A stretch of DNA of 64,000 bases from Chiua virens (GCA_019787685.1 JAHNUO010000009.1:434001-498000), one strand, 5' to 3'. Shown: positions 45,898 to 57,061, counted from the stretch's first letter. Notes: a model not told the origin generated them from the sequence alone. Numbers and translations: made by a program.

Positions 45898-48526
45898 ATG
45901 TTCCGCAGGGTACGTCTGAGACTATTGCCAGTGGCAAAGAACGGTGAGTACATTGCAAATGCTGAACTGCCCTACTGATCATGATGAGAATGATACAGAT
46001 GGCTCTACATCCCATGGGGCTGAGCAGGTTGAAGGAAAATCAATCCCAGATCAAGGCAGGGGAGCTGAAGATACAACATCCAAGCAGGCCCAGATGTCGA
46101 GAGAAGATGGTCCTGCGGCTACCAACCAGCAAATTGTATGGAAAACGACTCGGATTAAAAACGACAAGGAACATGATATATATTCAGTCGTATTCCTCGA
46201 AGATGGCAAACATGTGGTGAGTGGTGGGGGGGGTGGAAGGATTCGACAATGGCGAGTAGAGGACGGCCAAGAGGTCGGGACACCAATGAATGCGGGAAAT
46301 ATGGTTTACGACATCGCTGTCTCACAGGATGGAAAGTGGATCGTTAGTGGAGCGGGATTGACGCACGTGCCAGTAAAAGTGTGGAGTGTAGAAAGCCATG
46401 AGAAGGTAGGCGAGCTGGAAGGACACACAGGCCACGTGCGAGCTGTGGATATCTCGCCCGACGGGAGCAAAGTTGCGGCCGGATCGAAGGACAAGACCGC
46501 GTGCATCTGGAGCTGTTCGACGGGCGAGCAACTCTTGACGCTGCAACACAAGGGCGAACTAACTGCGGTAAAATTCTCACCGGACGGAGGCCTTCTCGCC
46601 ACTGCTACGTGGGACCGATTCGATGTTCGCGTCTACGACAGCGAGGATGGCTGTCTCCTCGTCAAATTTCCCATCAGTGTTGGCTCATTTTCAAACCAAT
46701 GCCTTGCTTGGGATCACGATAGCGAGCATCTCTATACCACCTCTAGAGACTGCAACATCCGCTACCTCGAGGTATCCACCGGAAAAACATTATCTCGATG
46801 GTCCCTCCGACCCGGTGACATGGGAAGATACGGGCGCATTGCCCTGCCGAGAAATCGCAGATTCATCGCAGCCGCCGTCAATTCCTCAATCTCATTCTGG
46901 GATAGTGTGACACACCTGAAAATTGGGTCTGACATCGACTACGCTGATGACAATATCTGGTCAATGGCGATTTCGGAAAACTACGATATTGCAATTTCTG
47001 GCAAGGGAGTCACTATATGGAATCTCCGCGACGTACTTCCGTCAAACTATTTTGACGATGTAAGTGTACTCGCATCGTTAAGCTCAATATTATTGACTGC
47101 AACAGAGAGCCCAGCACAGTGAGGGTCCCAGAGAAGTCGGAACCACAGTGCTATCCACACGGGTCGAACCATCAGGTGTGTCCATACGTAACCGTGTTTC
47201 CACCGGCTTTCTGACACTCAAATTCATCAGACGAAAACATAGCTGATCCGGACAAAACCGTTCAAGATCTTCAGATCGAACTCGCAACACTTCGGAATCA
47301 GAACGAGGCGCTGTCGCGTGAGGTTGTCTCTGTGCGAGAGGATCTCCAAGCCTCAAAGATATCCAATGAAGAGAAGGATCGCACGATTGATGGACTTGCT
47401 GCTCGAGTGGACCAGTGGAGGCGTTCGGATGCTGCCAAAGCAGAGGAGCTTGCCGCTGCACGCAAGGAACTCGAGGAGCGCCGTCGCGATTCTCAGGAAC
47501 TTATCTTGGTTCGCGAGGAACTTCAGTTCTCCCAATCGCAAACCATCGAAGTTCGACAATGGTACGACGAGCAATTTAGACAGCTCAAGTCCATCGTCGA
47601 AGAGAGTCAACGCATACCGTTCTCCGTGCAACATTTCATTACCAAGGCAGATGCACGTGCGGAAAACGCGATCATCGAGTCGCTGCAGCGGCTCAATGAA
47701 GCCGTTCGACGAAGTTCAACATTCATCGCGGAGTTTGTCGTCCATGATTTCCAGCCACGCGGCACAAACACGACCGAGGAGCAAATTTCTTCTGTACGAA
47801 AAATCACAGAATCCATTGGACAACCTTTGATGAACCGCCTACGGAGCGACTCTCGCGCTGAAGTAGCAACATATCTTCCAATGGCCTTCCGTGCATACCT
47901 CACCTACCACTTATTCGGGATCATTTCCTCGTGGTCCATCGAGAACGGGCAGAACCAGCTTATCCGCGAAATATACAAACTTGTGCGGGAGTTAGGTGAG
48001 AAATAATCTCTGACACCACAAGCCATCTTGCTCACCGTGTATAATAGAGTCCCAAACAATATCTGGGCGCTGGCGATCTGTCACATATGCCTCGATCCCA
48101 CATACTTGTACCAGCAACCCAGACATGCTTCTCGTGTCCACGACAAGTGGACTTTCTGACGTGGTCGTCGCGGCAGGTTGCGCCAGCTCCGCTTCAGATG
48201 CACATGCAACGATCTCGTCCAAATTCCTGGGCCAATTATCTTTCATCCTTGCGGCTGCAGGGCAGCTCACCAAGACAATTATGGATGCCCTCTCTGGCGA
48301 CTACAAAGTCACGGTCGTTTCTCCAGCAGAATCATTTGACGGGTCTACGATGGAAGTTGAGATGGGCGATGCCGGGAAAAGTCAGACGAAGCCAATGGGC
48401 CGCAGAGTGTTGTGTACCACTCAATTGGGCTTGTCAAAGGAGGTGGTGACACAGTCGAAAGTCGGGTCGAACAAGAATACGGTGATTGTCACGACGGTGG
48501 TAAAGGCAAAAGTTCTTCCAGGATAA
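45898..48526 (+). CDS. WD40/coiled-coil protein, copy 3 (intact, 806 aa)
   Basis: Exons 45898-45943, 45999-47059, 47106-47175, 47231-47995 and 48048-48526 total 2421 nt, exactly 807 codons. Unspliced, the gene seems broken by a TAA at 48004, but this stop lies inside the fourth intron (GTGAGAAATAATC to ATAATAG), whose position is the same in all copies. The first intron has textbook borders (GTGAGT, CTGAT branch, ACAG). The domain order is as in copy 2. The propeller differs from copy 2 at roughly 45-50 of about 355 residues (for example FLEDGKHVVSGGGGGRIRQW against FLGDGKHAVSGGKGGRIRQW). The coiled-coil exon differs at only about 8 of 255. No function is known; it probably acts in the cytoplasm, as no signal or membrane segment is seen. 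Confidence 0.8.
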
Positions 48527-49007
48527 GTCAACTCGGGCATAGTAGTTGCGGCCGTGTCGTTGTCTCCAAAGTCTGTGCGCAGGCCGCACATGGTATCACT
48601 TTCTGAACGATTTATAGCTTCCGACATGTCATCTTCGCAGTGCTCAGTCCTGTACTTTAGGTGAACATTATGAAAACCGTATGTTCGGTCCTAGATGCGA
48701 CTGCGTACTATTTACTTCGCGGGAATGCGTGGATCGTCCCAACGATGTATACGTAGCCTATAAATAGTGAATCTTTACCTGTTGCTATCCTTCCATTGTT
48801 GAATTGTCGTCTCCGAATTATGTAGGCTTCCGAGGTCCCATGCTCGCTGCGGTCGGTACACTCCTCGATGTGAGTGGCGCTTGAAATTGTTTACCAGCCA
48901 TCCGTTGCATCTACATCGTCGTCCATGGCGAATCGCATGTTTTTCGTTATCGTGTCCTGCAATTCCACGGATAAGCTTGTCGCGCTCAGGGACGCTGAAG
49001 ACCACTG
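48527..49007. other. 3' flank of WD40/coiled-coil copy 3
   Basis: Aligns with 42154-42645 and, inverted, with 1554-1882. No gene recognised. Confidence 0.5.
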
Positions 49008-49011
49008 TTTG

Positions 49012-49660
49012 TCACTGGGATTCACGACATGTTGAGTCCTTCAAGTTCGCACAAACATCAGTGCAGGGTCCGATGCGGTTGTGTGAGTTGGCAATTCCAT
49101 CCTGTCTGTCGCCCTGCTGAGAAAGTGTTGAGATAGGCAGCGCATTAAATCCCGTCGCAATGAAACTGTCATCGTCGGAAATATTGGATCGCACAATGTC
49201 CTCCGTGTCTCCGCCGTCGGATACTTCGCCCCGGTTGTTCCGCGTCTTCAGGGCTTTCGATTCAAAAGCCTGTCGTTCGCCGACGTCGGTCCTCACTTGA
49301 TGGTCCTCGACGAAATGGACCAGGACGGCCTCTCCGTCCACACGTACAAGTACAATGTGTGGAATTGATGGTTGTGTTGATTTGTGGGTAACTCGTCGAA
49401 GGTGGTGGTAGAGACGAGAGAGGACCCTATGGAGCCCGTATCGCACAAGGTACCAAGGGACCGTCAACAAACTTGTGTGAAGGAGTCGAGAGTAGCCTGA
49501 TAGCCCTGTGGGAGAAAGAGATTCGTAAGACAACGCGTCCTCGAACCAATGATTGACAAGGGATGGTATCTTTTTGTACGGTTAGCGTTCGTAAGGAGAC
49601 GGGAGGAAAAGGAAGCGACGTCGAGAATGAAGCCAACGGATCATTGTGGTACTGTTGGTC
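49012..49660 (-). pseudogene. Possible gene remnant private to unit 2
   Basis: A minus-strand open frame of 173 codons (LLTVPWYLVRYGLHRVLSRL, IVLVRVDGEAVLVHFVEDH) is preceded by RFLFLPSPYERP-like sequence in another frame, with a TTCTCCCACAG acceptor-like site between. Composition suggests former coding DNA, but I recognise no family. The segment has no counterpart in unit 1, where 155 bp of different sequence sits at the same place. Confidence 0.25.
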
Positions 49661-50286
49661 TTCGTCTTTCCCGACCTCAAACTATTCGAGTGACGTACCT
49701 CAACGGCCCGTATCCGTAAATGTGCACTTGACGCCAGACAGCGAGGGACACAACAATGCCAGTATCGTGTAAGTGAGTGCGCACCAGTTCATAAGTGCAG
49801 TTGTCTGCGTCGGAACACCGACTCAGGAGTCTCCCGGTCCTGCGAAGTCATTGACAGCAAAATTGAAGCACGTCCTGGCATGGGAGGGACCCTGTGAGAT
49901 GGGCCATTTATTGTACAACTGCCGAGTAGGCTGATCAGTGACTCGATGGGTTATTTGTTCCTTTGGGTCTCGCCAGAGGAACGGAGGCAAGGTGCACCTG
50001 CAGGGGGGGTGTTACATTGAACCACTCCGAGTCGCACGACTCATCAGAGTTTAAGTTAACTCTTTACTGACCTGGTCTGGTCTATGGATACGTTAGCATG
50101 GTTTCATTTGGACGCCGAGCGCCCCGGCTGGGATAAGTAAGACGGTCGACTTGAACCACACATGGGGTTGGATAACCTTTTCAGCACCTCTCGATAACCT
50201 GTCTTCGTCACAAGAATGTATTCTGATGTGTTCCAAGTACTATACAGTTGGTGCAATGAAGAAGAGCAGACTTTTGGAATGAACGA
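49661..50286. other. Duplicated region downstream of the glycosyltransferase-like gene
   Basis: Aligns with 42830-43560 and with 5880-6235 plus 18533-18590 inverted. This is the target region of the Harbinger insertion in copy 1. No gene seen. Confidence 0.5.
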
Positions 50287-52281
50287 TCACCATTTACCAA
50301 AATATTCGACGACATTACGGGTAGCCCCCTTTCCTCGTTCCACTTCAAATGACTCCTGACGCGCCTCGATCACCTGTTTCGAAAAGGAGCTGGGGGGAAG
50401 GATGTTCAATGAACTCGAGTCGACATTCAAGAGACAAAGGACGACGAACCTTGTTTTGCTACATTCCGACGAACCACCGACGAACTCCTTCGCTTGTACG
50501 GCCACCAATTTATCCAGAATGCCCAACACTCCAGGGTCTTCTAATAGTGCCTCATCGACCATGTCTGCGAACCTGCCTTCAACGTATGGATACCAACGGA
50601 GCTGGTCCGCAAGGTCCGTCAGTGTCCATGCCTCGAGATCTCCCCCAGGCTGGAATGCCTCAGCGAAAATTCCGATCGCGTCGTCGTGCTCGGACGACAA
50701 TGTCTTGAACGTACTCGATTTCGTCACCCCGAGGCGGCCGTTGTCACTCTTGTGCAAAGTGCCGTCCTCATCGACGGGAAAAACACGCATATCCATGAAT
50801 GCGCTGAGCGGGAGAGGGTAGTCCGTCGCAAGCCACACGTACTTGACGTGTTTTCCTGTACCTTGGTCGCCGTTTTGGAGGAGCGTATGGAGAAGGCTGA
50901 CCAATGACACCGCGCACCATGCCAGATTCTGCACCGGCACGCTTTCCATCCTCCAGTGTACGGCTAGAAACGGACCTAGATTGTCGGCGAGGCGATCGGC
51001 GAGGTCATATAATACAGGCGAGTAGTGAAGCTTGACATCGGAGTCGGAAGCGGCGAAAAGCGGGTGACGAAGGTCGTAATCAAGAACGAGAACGTCGAGA
51101 TCCGCGAGCGACAGGAATGAAACGTTGGTAGGATATTGGGTCGTGTAGTCGTATCCTGGTCTTGCCATCCAGTCGAAATCAGATTCCGAATCTACACGGA
51201 GGCTGTTGCTCGACAAAAGTTGTATGAGACGAGTTGATAGATTGGCATTCAATGACGACTTTCTCTCGATCGAGATGGATAACGCCGGATCTGGCAGGGC
51301 TGAACGAAGTCGAGGGAATTTGGAATCGAGACAGGATAAGATCTTGGAATCGACTGTGTCTGTAGGTTCAGCGATGATGAGCGGCACATCTTCCGATGAT
51401 TCCAGTTGGATTCGCCAAACATCGGGACGGTCCTCGTGTACAGGTTGATGATGCACGGATACGACCATGCCTTTAGGTGGCGTCGGTCTTTCGTCGACCC
51501 AGTTTGCAAACCTGTCGAGATCGATGGCCAATTGAGAAGGATCCTCGGTCCCGCCCTGAAACAAACCGTTCGTATCGTAATAAGCGGTAAACGGCCACTT
51601 GGCACATGCGCTCATCCGGCTTTGACCGACGTTGGGCAAAACAAGCGTTCGACCAAGCCTTTGAGCGAGGACGAGGAGCTGCGCCAAGTGGATCCGAGCC
51701 TTGGATTCCTGTTCTCCGATGCGGATGGGGAGGAGGAAGCGGCAAGCACTGTTGGGGTAAATAGAATCAAACGACATTAGGAAACACGGGTCGAGGTTGT
51801 TTTGGTCGTTTGCGGGGATGTGGTCGTCAACCTTTGGTAGTGCAAAAGGGTGGTCGGTCGGAAAAGGCGTGATGAGAGGCAGCCATGTGTTGGGCGTCGC
51901 CGGGTAACTTAGCGTACTGGAAGACGACACATCAATAGTCGGGCTCGATCCCTTGGTGCTCGAGGGTAATGGTCCAAGCCTTCGGGAAACGACGGGTGGA
52001 TATAGCGTCAAGTCTGCGGCCGTTTCGGGGTTGCTAGTCGAGAGTGAAGCCGACGACACCATCGTAATCTGGTTCTTCAGGATCGAGTTGGGCAAGGGAT
52101 ACCGTTCCCACTCCCACAGGATGATATAGAGCACGATGGTGACCATGACAAGTGCCAAGAAAATAGTACCGCGTACCGCATTGGGTTTCCAGGCTGGTTG
52201 ACGGTGTCGAGCGTGGATTGGGCTGTTTGGAATAGGATTAAGCTGTTTATTCAATGGACGGCGCCTTGTTGGATTAGGCAT
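50287..52281 (-). CDS. Type II membrane glycosyltransferase-like protein (O-fucosyltransferase-type fold, tentative)
   Basis: The frame starts at 52281 (MPNPTRRRPLNKQLNPI). A basic tail is followed by one membrane segment (about residues 40-58, IFLALVMVTIVLYIILW), as in Golgi type II enzymes. The lumenal part has CRFLLPIRIGEQESKARIHL, LLVLAQRLGRTLVLPNVGQS, LGPFLAVHWRMESV (an H-x-R-M type nucleotide-sugar motif as in O-fucosyltransferases) and VKYVWLATDYP. A 60-nt intron (50390-50449, CTTGTTTT side to CCCCCCAG) lies between SECSKT and SFSKQVIEAR. Its length is a multiple of three and it has no stop, so the unspliced frame is also open (664 against 644 aa). This is the only complete copy; fragments exist at 5468-5880 and 43538-44399. 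The donor substrate is not determinable from sequence. Confidence 0.6.
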   Translation of the reverse strand: MPNPTRRRPLNKQLNPIPNSPIHARHRQPAWKPNAVRGTIFLALVMVTIVLYIILWEWERYPLPNSILKNQITMVSSASLSTSNPETAADLTLYPPVVSRRLGPLPSSTKGSSPTIDVSSSSTLSYPATPNTWLPLITPFPTDHPFALPKVDDHIPANDQNNLDPCFLMSFDSIYPNSACRFLLPIRIGEQESKARIHLAQLLVLAQRLGRTLVLPNVGQSRMSACAKWPFTAYYDTNGLFQGGTEDPSQLAIDLDRFANWVDERPTPPKGMVVSVHHQPVHEDRPDVWRIQLESSEDVPLIIAEPTDTVDSKILSCLDSKFPRLRSALPDPALSISIERKSSLNANLSTRLIQLLSSNSLRVDSESDFDWMARPGYDYTTQYPTNVSFLSLADLDVLVLDYDLRHPLFAASDSDVKLHYSPVLYDLADRLADNLGPFLAVHWRMESVPVQNLAWCAVSLVSLLHTLLQNGDQGTGKHVKYVWLATDYPLPLSAFMDMRVFPVDEDGTLHKSDNGRLGVTKSSTFKTLSSEHDDAIGIFAEAFQPGGDLEAWTLTDLADQLRWYPYVEGRFADMVDEALLEDPGVLGILDKLVAVQAKEFVGGSSECSKTRFVVLCLLNVDSSSLNILPPSSFSKQVIEARQESFEVERGKGATRNVVEYFGKW

Positions 52282-52375
52282 AGTTGATGGGTACTAGCGT
52301 GACAGTGTCACACACCATTTATATCTGAGCGACTTCAACCCAAGCAACATCGTGTCCACTACTTAACCCCTCTAT

Positions 52376-53200
52376 GTGGCTATATGTTCATCGCGTGTCA
52401 ACTCCCACCCCACAGCAAAGTCAGGAAGACGAACTAGAGAGCGACCAAGACGACCACGTTTCTCTACCCTTGCCGGCTCTGGACTCCTCTCTCTTCAGGA
52501 ATCCGTCGCAAGCGGTTCCTCCCAATCCAAATTAGTAAAGATGCGACAGTCCGCAGAAAGACAGCAGAAACGGAAAGCGGACGAAAGTCAGCTTCACGCA
52601 GAGAGACAGGAAATGGACAAAGCAAAGGTATGTCCGTCGACTCTGAATTCATGTCCCTTTCTCACTCTGGCAGGTCGCCAACGCGGTCAAGCAGACCTCT
52701 TCAAATATTTCATTGACATCAAGGCCAGTTACGTTCCTGTGTGCAACGTGGAAGAGGTCGCAAGAAATCTGTGTGCGTACTCCCTGTCGTCGATTCCGTT
52801 CTATGTTTATCTCTCCGCAGGGACCAAAGCGCTCGCCATAAGAAGGAGGAGAAAGAAGAGGATGAAGAGATGCTCAAAGATGGCAAACTCGCCGCCGAAG
52901 GTGATGGCCAGCCCTACGTTTTTGAAGAATCATCAAGGTGTCGGTCCCATCATCTTTACCATTGTGTCCCTACTCACCTTTTGACAGTCATAAATGACAC
53001 TATAAGAGCATACTAGCTACAGTGATTGAACTGGATGATTTCATTGCATCATAATGGTCTCAACGGTATCCTTGTTGGTTCGTCCCTCACCAACTCTATT
53101 CATCGTCCTTCAACTTCACCTGTAGGGTCTCGGCAAAACCCTCCAAACTATATTATTCGTGTCCTACCTCAGGCATTATCGTGTCCACAGTCCAGAATTG
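52376..53200 (+). pseudogene. ISWI-type SNF2 chromatin remodeller, 5' remnant
   Basis: Exon pieces spell the N-terminal part and start of the ATPase of an ISWI protein: [73 protein letters not shown], then LNWMISLHHNGLNGIL, and GLGKTLQTI followed by SYLRHYR. ISWI enzymes slide nucleosomes using ATP. Breaks are plain: a frame change near 52530 (NPN-stop against KLVKMRQ), loss of sequence before LNWMISL, and the Walker A region split by an intron-like gap where the usual D-E-M is missing. Everything after about 53200, including the rest of the ATPase, HAND, SANT and SLIDE domains, is absent. It is divergent from the glycosyltransferase-like gene, 95 bp away. Confidence 0.75.
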
Positions 53201-53390
53201 AATTTTGACAGCCGACAATGACCTTCGAAACAGCAGAAAGACGAAGATCCGGACCAACCTACATTCTCGCTTGTCACAGGAAAATATCGTCATGCCAGGC
53301 GTTTCGGTGGTAAGATGCCAATGCTCTGAAATTCACGATCTCAACCTCGTTTGTTAGCAGCTTCCGAACCATGTGAATGGCGACGCGTCG
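53201..53390. other. Intergenic
   Basis: No gene or repeat recognised. Confidence 0.4.
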
Positions 53391-54523
53391 TCATCGCCGA
53401 ATGCCGTCGTTCTCCGAGACCAAGATGGGATAATGACGTTTCTGTCGGAAAGTGCCGCAAGTAGTGGCGCACAAAACAAGCTTGCGTTGACCTGTTCTCA
53501 CACGCTGCTGCCTTGTTCCTGACAGCCTTGTGTTTACAATCACGATCTTACCGAGGACGGTGACGGTCCAAGTGTCCTGGAACAAGGATGTAGTGGCATT
53601 GCTCGTGGACATACGGATGATCACCTCACTATCAATGATCGATGAATGACGTGGATCTTTGCAATGTATGTCACCTTTATACCATTATTTGTTCCAGACA
53701 CCTGTAGCGAGGTCAAAGAACAACACGTCGTTCCCTGGACACCTTTTTGAGTCCAACACAATTTGTGGACCTTGAGACACCCATGGACACTTTGTGTTCT
53801 AGTAAATGAAAGGTTGGGGTCGTTCATGAAAGGACTGTTATCGAGTATACCACCCTTAGGTTGATCACAAAGGGCAGGCCTGCTGGTATATAAATCATCT
53901 CCGAGGGCCCGTCGTTGTAGACTACATACCCAAAAACCAGGTCCTCCGATGCGAAGACCCCACAAGAAACCTCAGTGCAAGGCCTACGAATTTCTTTATA
54001 GCCCGTACTACTACTATCCGCCTTCCTGGTGTCAATAGACCCTCGGTACAATCAAGGTCGACATTCGACCTACCATCACAGTGGCGTGCCGAGCCACGAG
54101 CGTCTTGAACTCCAGGATGCGGTCCATGGTAACCGGAGTATGCTGGTTGTTGAGAGGGTGGATCTCCCCCGGATCAACTACCGCATGGAGTCTGGGCACT
54201 TCTCTGGAGTTCGCAGACGTGCCATCCTGCGGGCATGACCCCCAGGTTTTCGTCCCATCGCTGAGGTAGTATCTGTGTCTTTACACCGTCAGGATTAATA
54301 GACTCTTTTAAATTGCAGAGGCAATGACATCATGCATGAGGAAAAGAAAGTGTAAAATTTCCCCAACGAGCTCGTGGAGCGGTTCAAGAAGGGGCATACT
54401 ATGCGAGCCTGGGAGTCGATGATGCCAATCTCGACGAGAGCATACTCGAGGAGAATATTCAAGTGCATGACAGTCACATACGCGCATCACGACGATGACG
54501 CAGAGGAGTCCGATCCCTCTCAT
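53391..54523 (-). pseudogene. Possible degraded minus-strand gene, unrecognised
   Basis: Several minus-strand segments look like former exons: PLLEPLHELVGEILHFLFLM (F-box-like start), a segment with HAVVDPGEIHPLNNQHTPVT and MDRILEFKTLVARHA, EVSCGVFASEDLVFGYVVYN, and TTSLFQDTWTVTVLGKIVIV. They lie in different frames with no clean splice sites. A decayed F-box-type gene is one reading, but I cannot confirm it. Confidence 0.25.
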
Positions 54524-55572
54524 ACAGTTTTCCCTAGGAAGTGGTTGCAGCGGTGACGAGTTGGGTAAGTTCGAAGTTCATTGACAGGACTACCTTTTGT
54601 TTGCAAATGCCGTGCCCAGCCTTGCAACAACTGCGCAGAGAAATTGGGAGGAACTGCTACAGGCTGTCGTGCCTAGGCTAGTAGGTCAGGGTACGTGCGA
54701 TATGGCATTTTGATTTGAAGCTGCTCTGAGAAGGAGTCAACGATTTAGGTGACTACTAACTAGAACTTGAAGTTAGCACTGCCAGTAGGGCCAGTCTGAA
54801 GCGCGATCATTCTACCTCGGATCACTGGTAGAGCGCCTCTGATGCGAAATGTGGTTACACAGACGTCGATGAGCGGTCGGACGGATGTGATACGGCCAAC
54901 TACCTAAGCTTACGTTACCAGTGCTATTGTTTGCAAGTGCATCATCCAGTTTTAAATTCCTAGTAGCTGACCCAATATCGTACCAGAATGTCTTTGCACG
55001 ATGCATACACTGTCACACTGTGGCCTTGAACACTTGACCTCATCCAGAACGGCTGACGAAAACTCGAATAACAAAGCCAGACTCTCCAAGTCTCCCTAGC
55101 CTAGGCCTCGTTTGCAAATCCAAGTTGGTAGTGTTCCACTTGGACGGTCATCGAACCTGCTTACAATAATTGACTTCCACAGCTCTCCGATTTGACCGGT
55201 TTGGCCAAATGTGAGCCCGCTTGGAGCCGGAGGTCAAAGCAAGACTGCGTTTCAGCTCGGTTGCTAAGTATGCCGTAGTCCGGACTCAGTACACTGGCAA
55301 CTATGCCACGGCCTTGTCCTCCATCGTAAGCACGTCGTTGCCCTGGCCTACTCCCGCACACGGGTTAATGAAGTGAGACGAATTCGGCCAGTGCTGATTG
55401 TGAAGCCTGTCAAGACACTGTTGTCAAAGCGCCATTCCAGCCACTTTGGGACAAGTGTGGGTCAAAGCGTCTCATTGTGTGTTCAAAAGGATCTGTTCCG
55501 GCCCACATTGATCATAGATCTGAACAACCACTTATCTCTCGCTTCATATCCACCCACCCACTATCCAGGACC
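54524..55572. other. Intergenic, nothing recognised
   Basis: Short frames without domains. No repeat matches to the rest of the window noticed. Confidence 0.4.
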
Positions 55573-57061
55573 ATGTCCTTTGCAAGCGCAGTTCCTTTCT
55601 TCAGGAAAATCAAAGAGGACATCGACGAGGGGCGTCTCAAAGATCTCGGAGAAGTCGAGAATCGAAGTTAACAATATGATATAAGGCTGACCAGCCTAGA
55701 CAATTTGGCGAATAATGGAGACGAGGATCAATTCAAGTGTGTCGTTTCATTTTGTCCTACGTTCGCGCCAACTGAGGTCCTCCCCACAGGAATCTCTTAG
55801 ACCACGAATTGCAGGTCCTTGATGAGAAACGGGCAAAGTGCGAGGCAAGACTCGCCAGATTCCAGGAGTGCGCACAGCAGCAGAGACTGCCAATGGCCCC
55901 GTCGTAGCTGAAGGGTCTGCAGCTTCCACTTCCCGCTCCGCTGCAGAAAGCATGCCCCAGCCAACTGCTGTGCCGTCTGCAATCAACCCCAGCTCTACCA
56001 CGGAAGGCGTCGTCCCTCAGGCAACCTCGCTCTCGTCTTTTCCCTCGATAGCGACCACGGATCTCCGTTCTGCCATTATAGCCTTTCCTGGCGGCCCACG
56101 CACAGTCACTATCTACCCCCCTGGCAGCCGAGACTTCAAACCAGTCATCCAAGACGAGAAGGGAGACATCATCATTGTCTTCGAGACAGTACGGGGTCGG
56201 AGGAAGGCACTGTGCCACGAAGGCGCTTTCTATGGTTCCATTAACGTCGAGCGGACTGAGATTTATGGTTGTGAGGGCATTCCGCTCGAGACAGAACCCG
56301 TCCCGCCTACCTCTCGTCATCTTGGCGGCCAGTCGTCGCAACAGCCTCAGCAGCAACCCTCCACGACAGCGATACCGACAGCCGAGTTAGCACAAGCCAA
56401 AACCTCCACCAGCAGGACGCTGCGCCGCGAAGGCGCTTTCTATGGTTCCATTGACGTCGAGCGGGCAACGAGGGCTGAAATTTATGGTCGTGGAGGCATT
56501 CCGCTAGAGACAGAACCCGTCCCGCCTGCCCTTCGTCATCCCAACGGCCAGTCGTCGCAACAGCCCCAGCAGCAGCAGCAGCGCTCAACGACAGACGTAC
56601 CGACAGCCGAGTTTGCGCAAGCAACCTTCACCAACGAACTCCATGAGACACTTGCCTCCACCGCAGCTCATCGTGCGCCCAAACCAACCAAACGACGACC
56701 ACTCAAGCGGAGTGGAGCGATACGCGATCTCAACTCCGTTCGAGCGTCCTCATTGCTCCCTCCCTCTCTCAGCAAAGGAAAGGGCAAGCAATGCGCTCGG
56801 GGCGACGAGGCCGAGGACGAAGGCGCCGAGGCGGTCGAGGAGCTCCTGACTGCCCCAACGCCAGCTTCGCCTCGGACCGACAGACGTGCGGAAGAACCCA
56901 ACCCGTCTCTGCCGCCCGTCCGGCGGTCCCAGCGAGCTACGGTTAAAGTCAAGGACAAGGAGCCCATCACCGCCATCTCAAAACCTGTCAAGCTCGGAGC
57001 ATCCTCTCATACAGCCGAAAAGCAAAAACCAGGGCCTGTTAAGCGGCGGAAGGTTGGCTGA
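55573..57061 (+). CDS. Unrecognised disordered protein with an internal duplication
   Basis: An upstream exon (55573-55669) encodes MSFASAVPFFRKIKEDIDEG. A coiled piece (LLDHELQVLDEKRAKCEARL) lies at about 55795-55855. The main open frame (55838-57061) gives 407 residues. A short ordered-looking part (FPGGPRTVTIYPPGSRDFKP, IIIVFETVRGRR) is followed by two copies of a 60-residue unit with GAFYGSI(N/D)VER, EIYG..GIPLETEPVPP and GQSSQQPQQ (about 56215-56360 and 56425-56580). The C-terminus is basic (KRRPLKRSG, PVRRSQRATVKVK, PGPVKRRKVG) and looks nuclear. Exon joins between the leader and the main frame are not fully resolved. No family is known to me. Confidence 0.45.

Larger units (their letters stand above)
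44426..50939 (+). repeat. Tandem duplication unit 2 (about 6.5 kb)
   Basis: Direct repeat of 38061-44399. It differs by a solo LTR at 45164-45473, by lack of the unit-1 LTR at 43585, and by a 570-bp segment at about 49008-49580 that unit 1 lacks. At its right end it runs without a break into the complete glycosyltransferase-like gene, so this end is the ancestral one. Confidence 0.88.
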
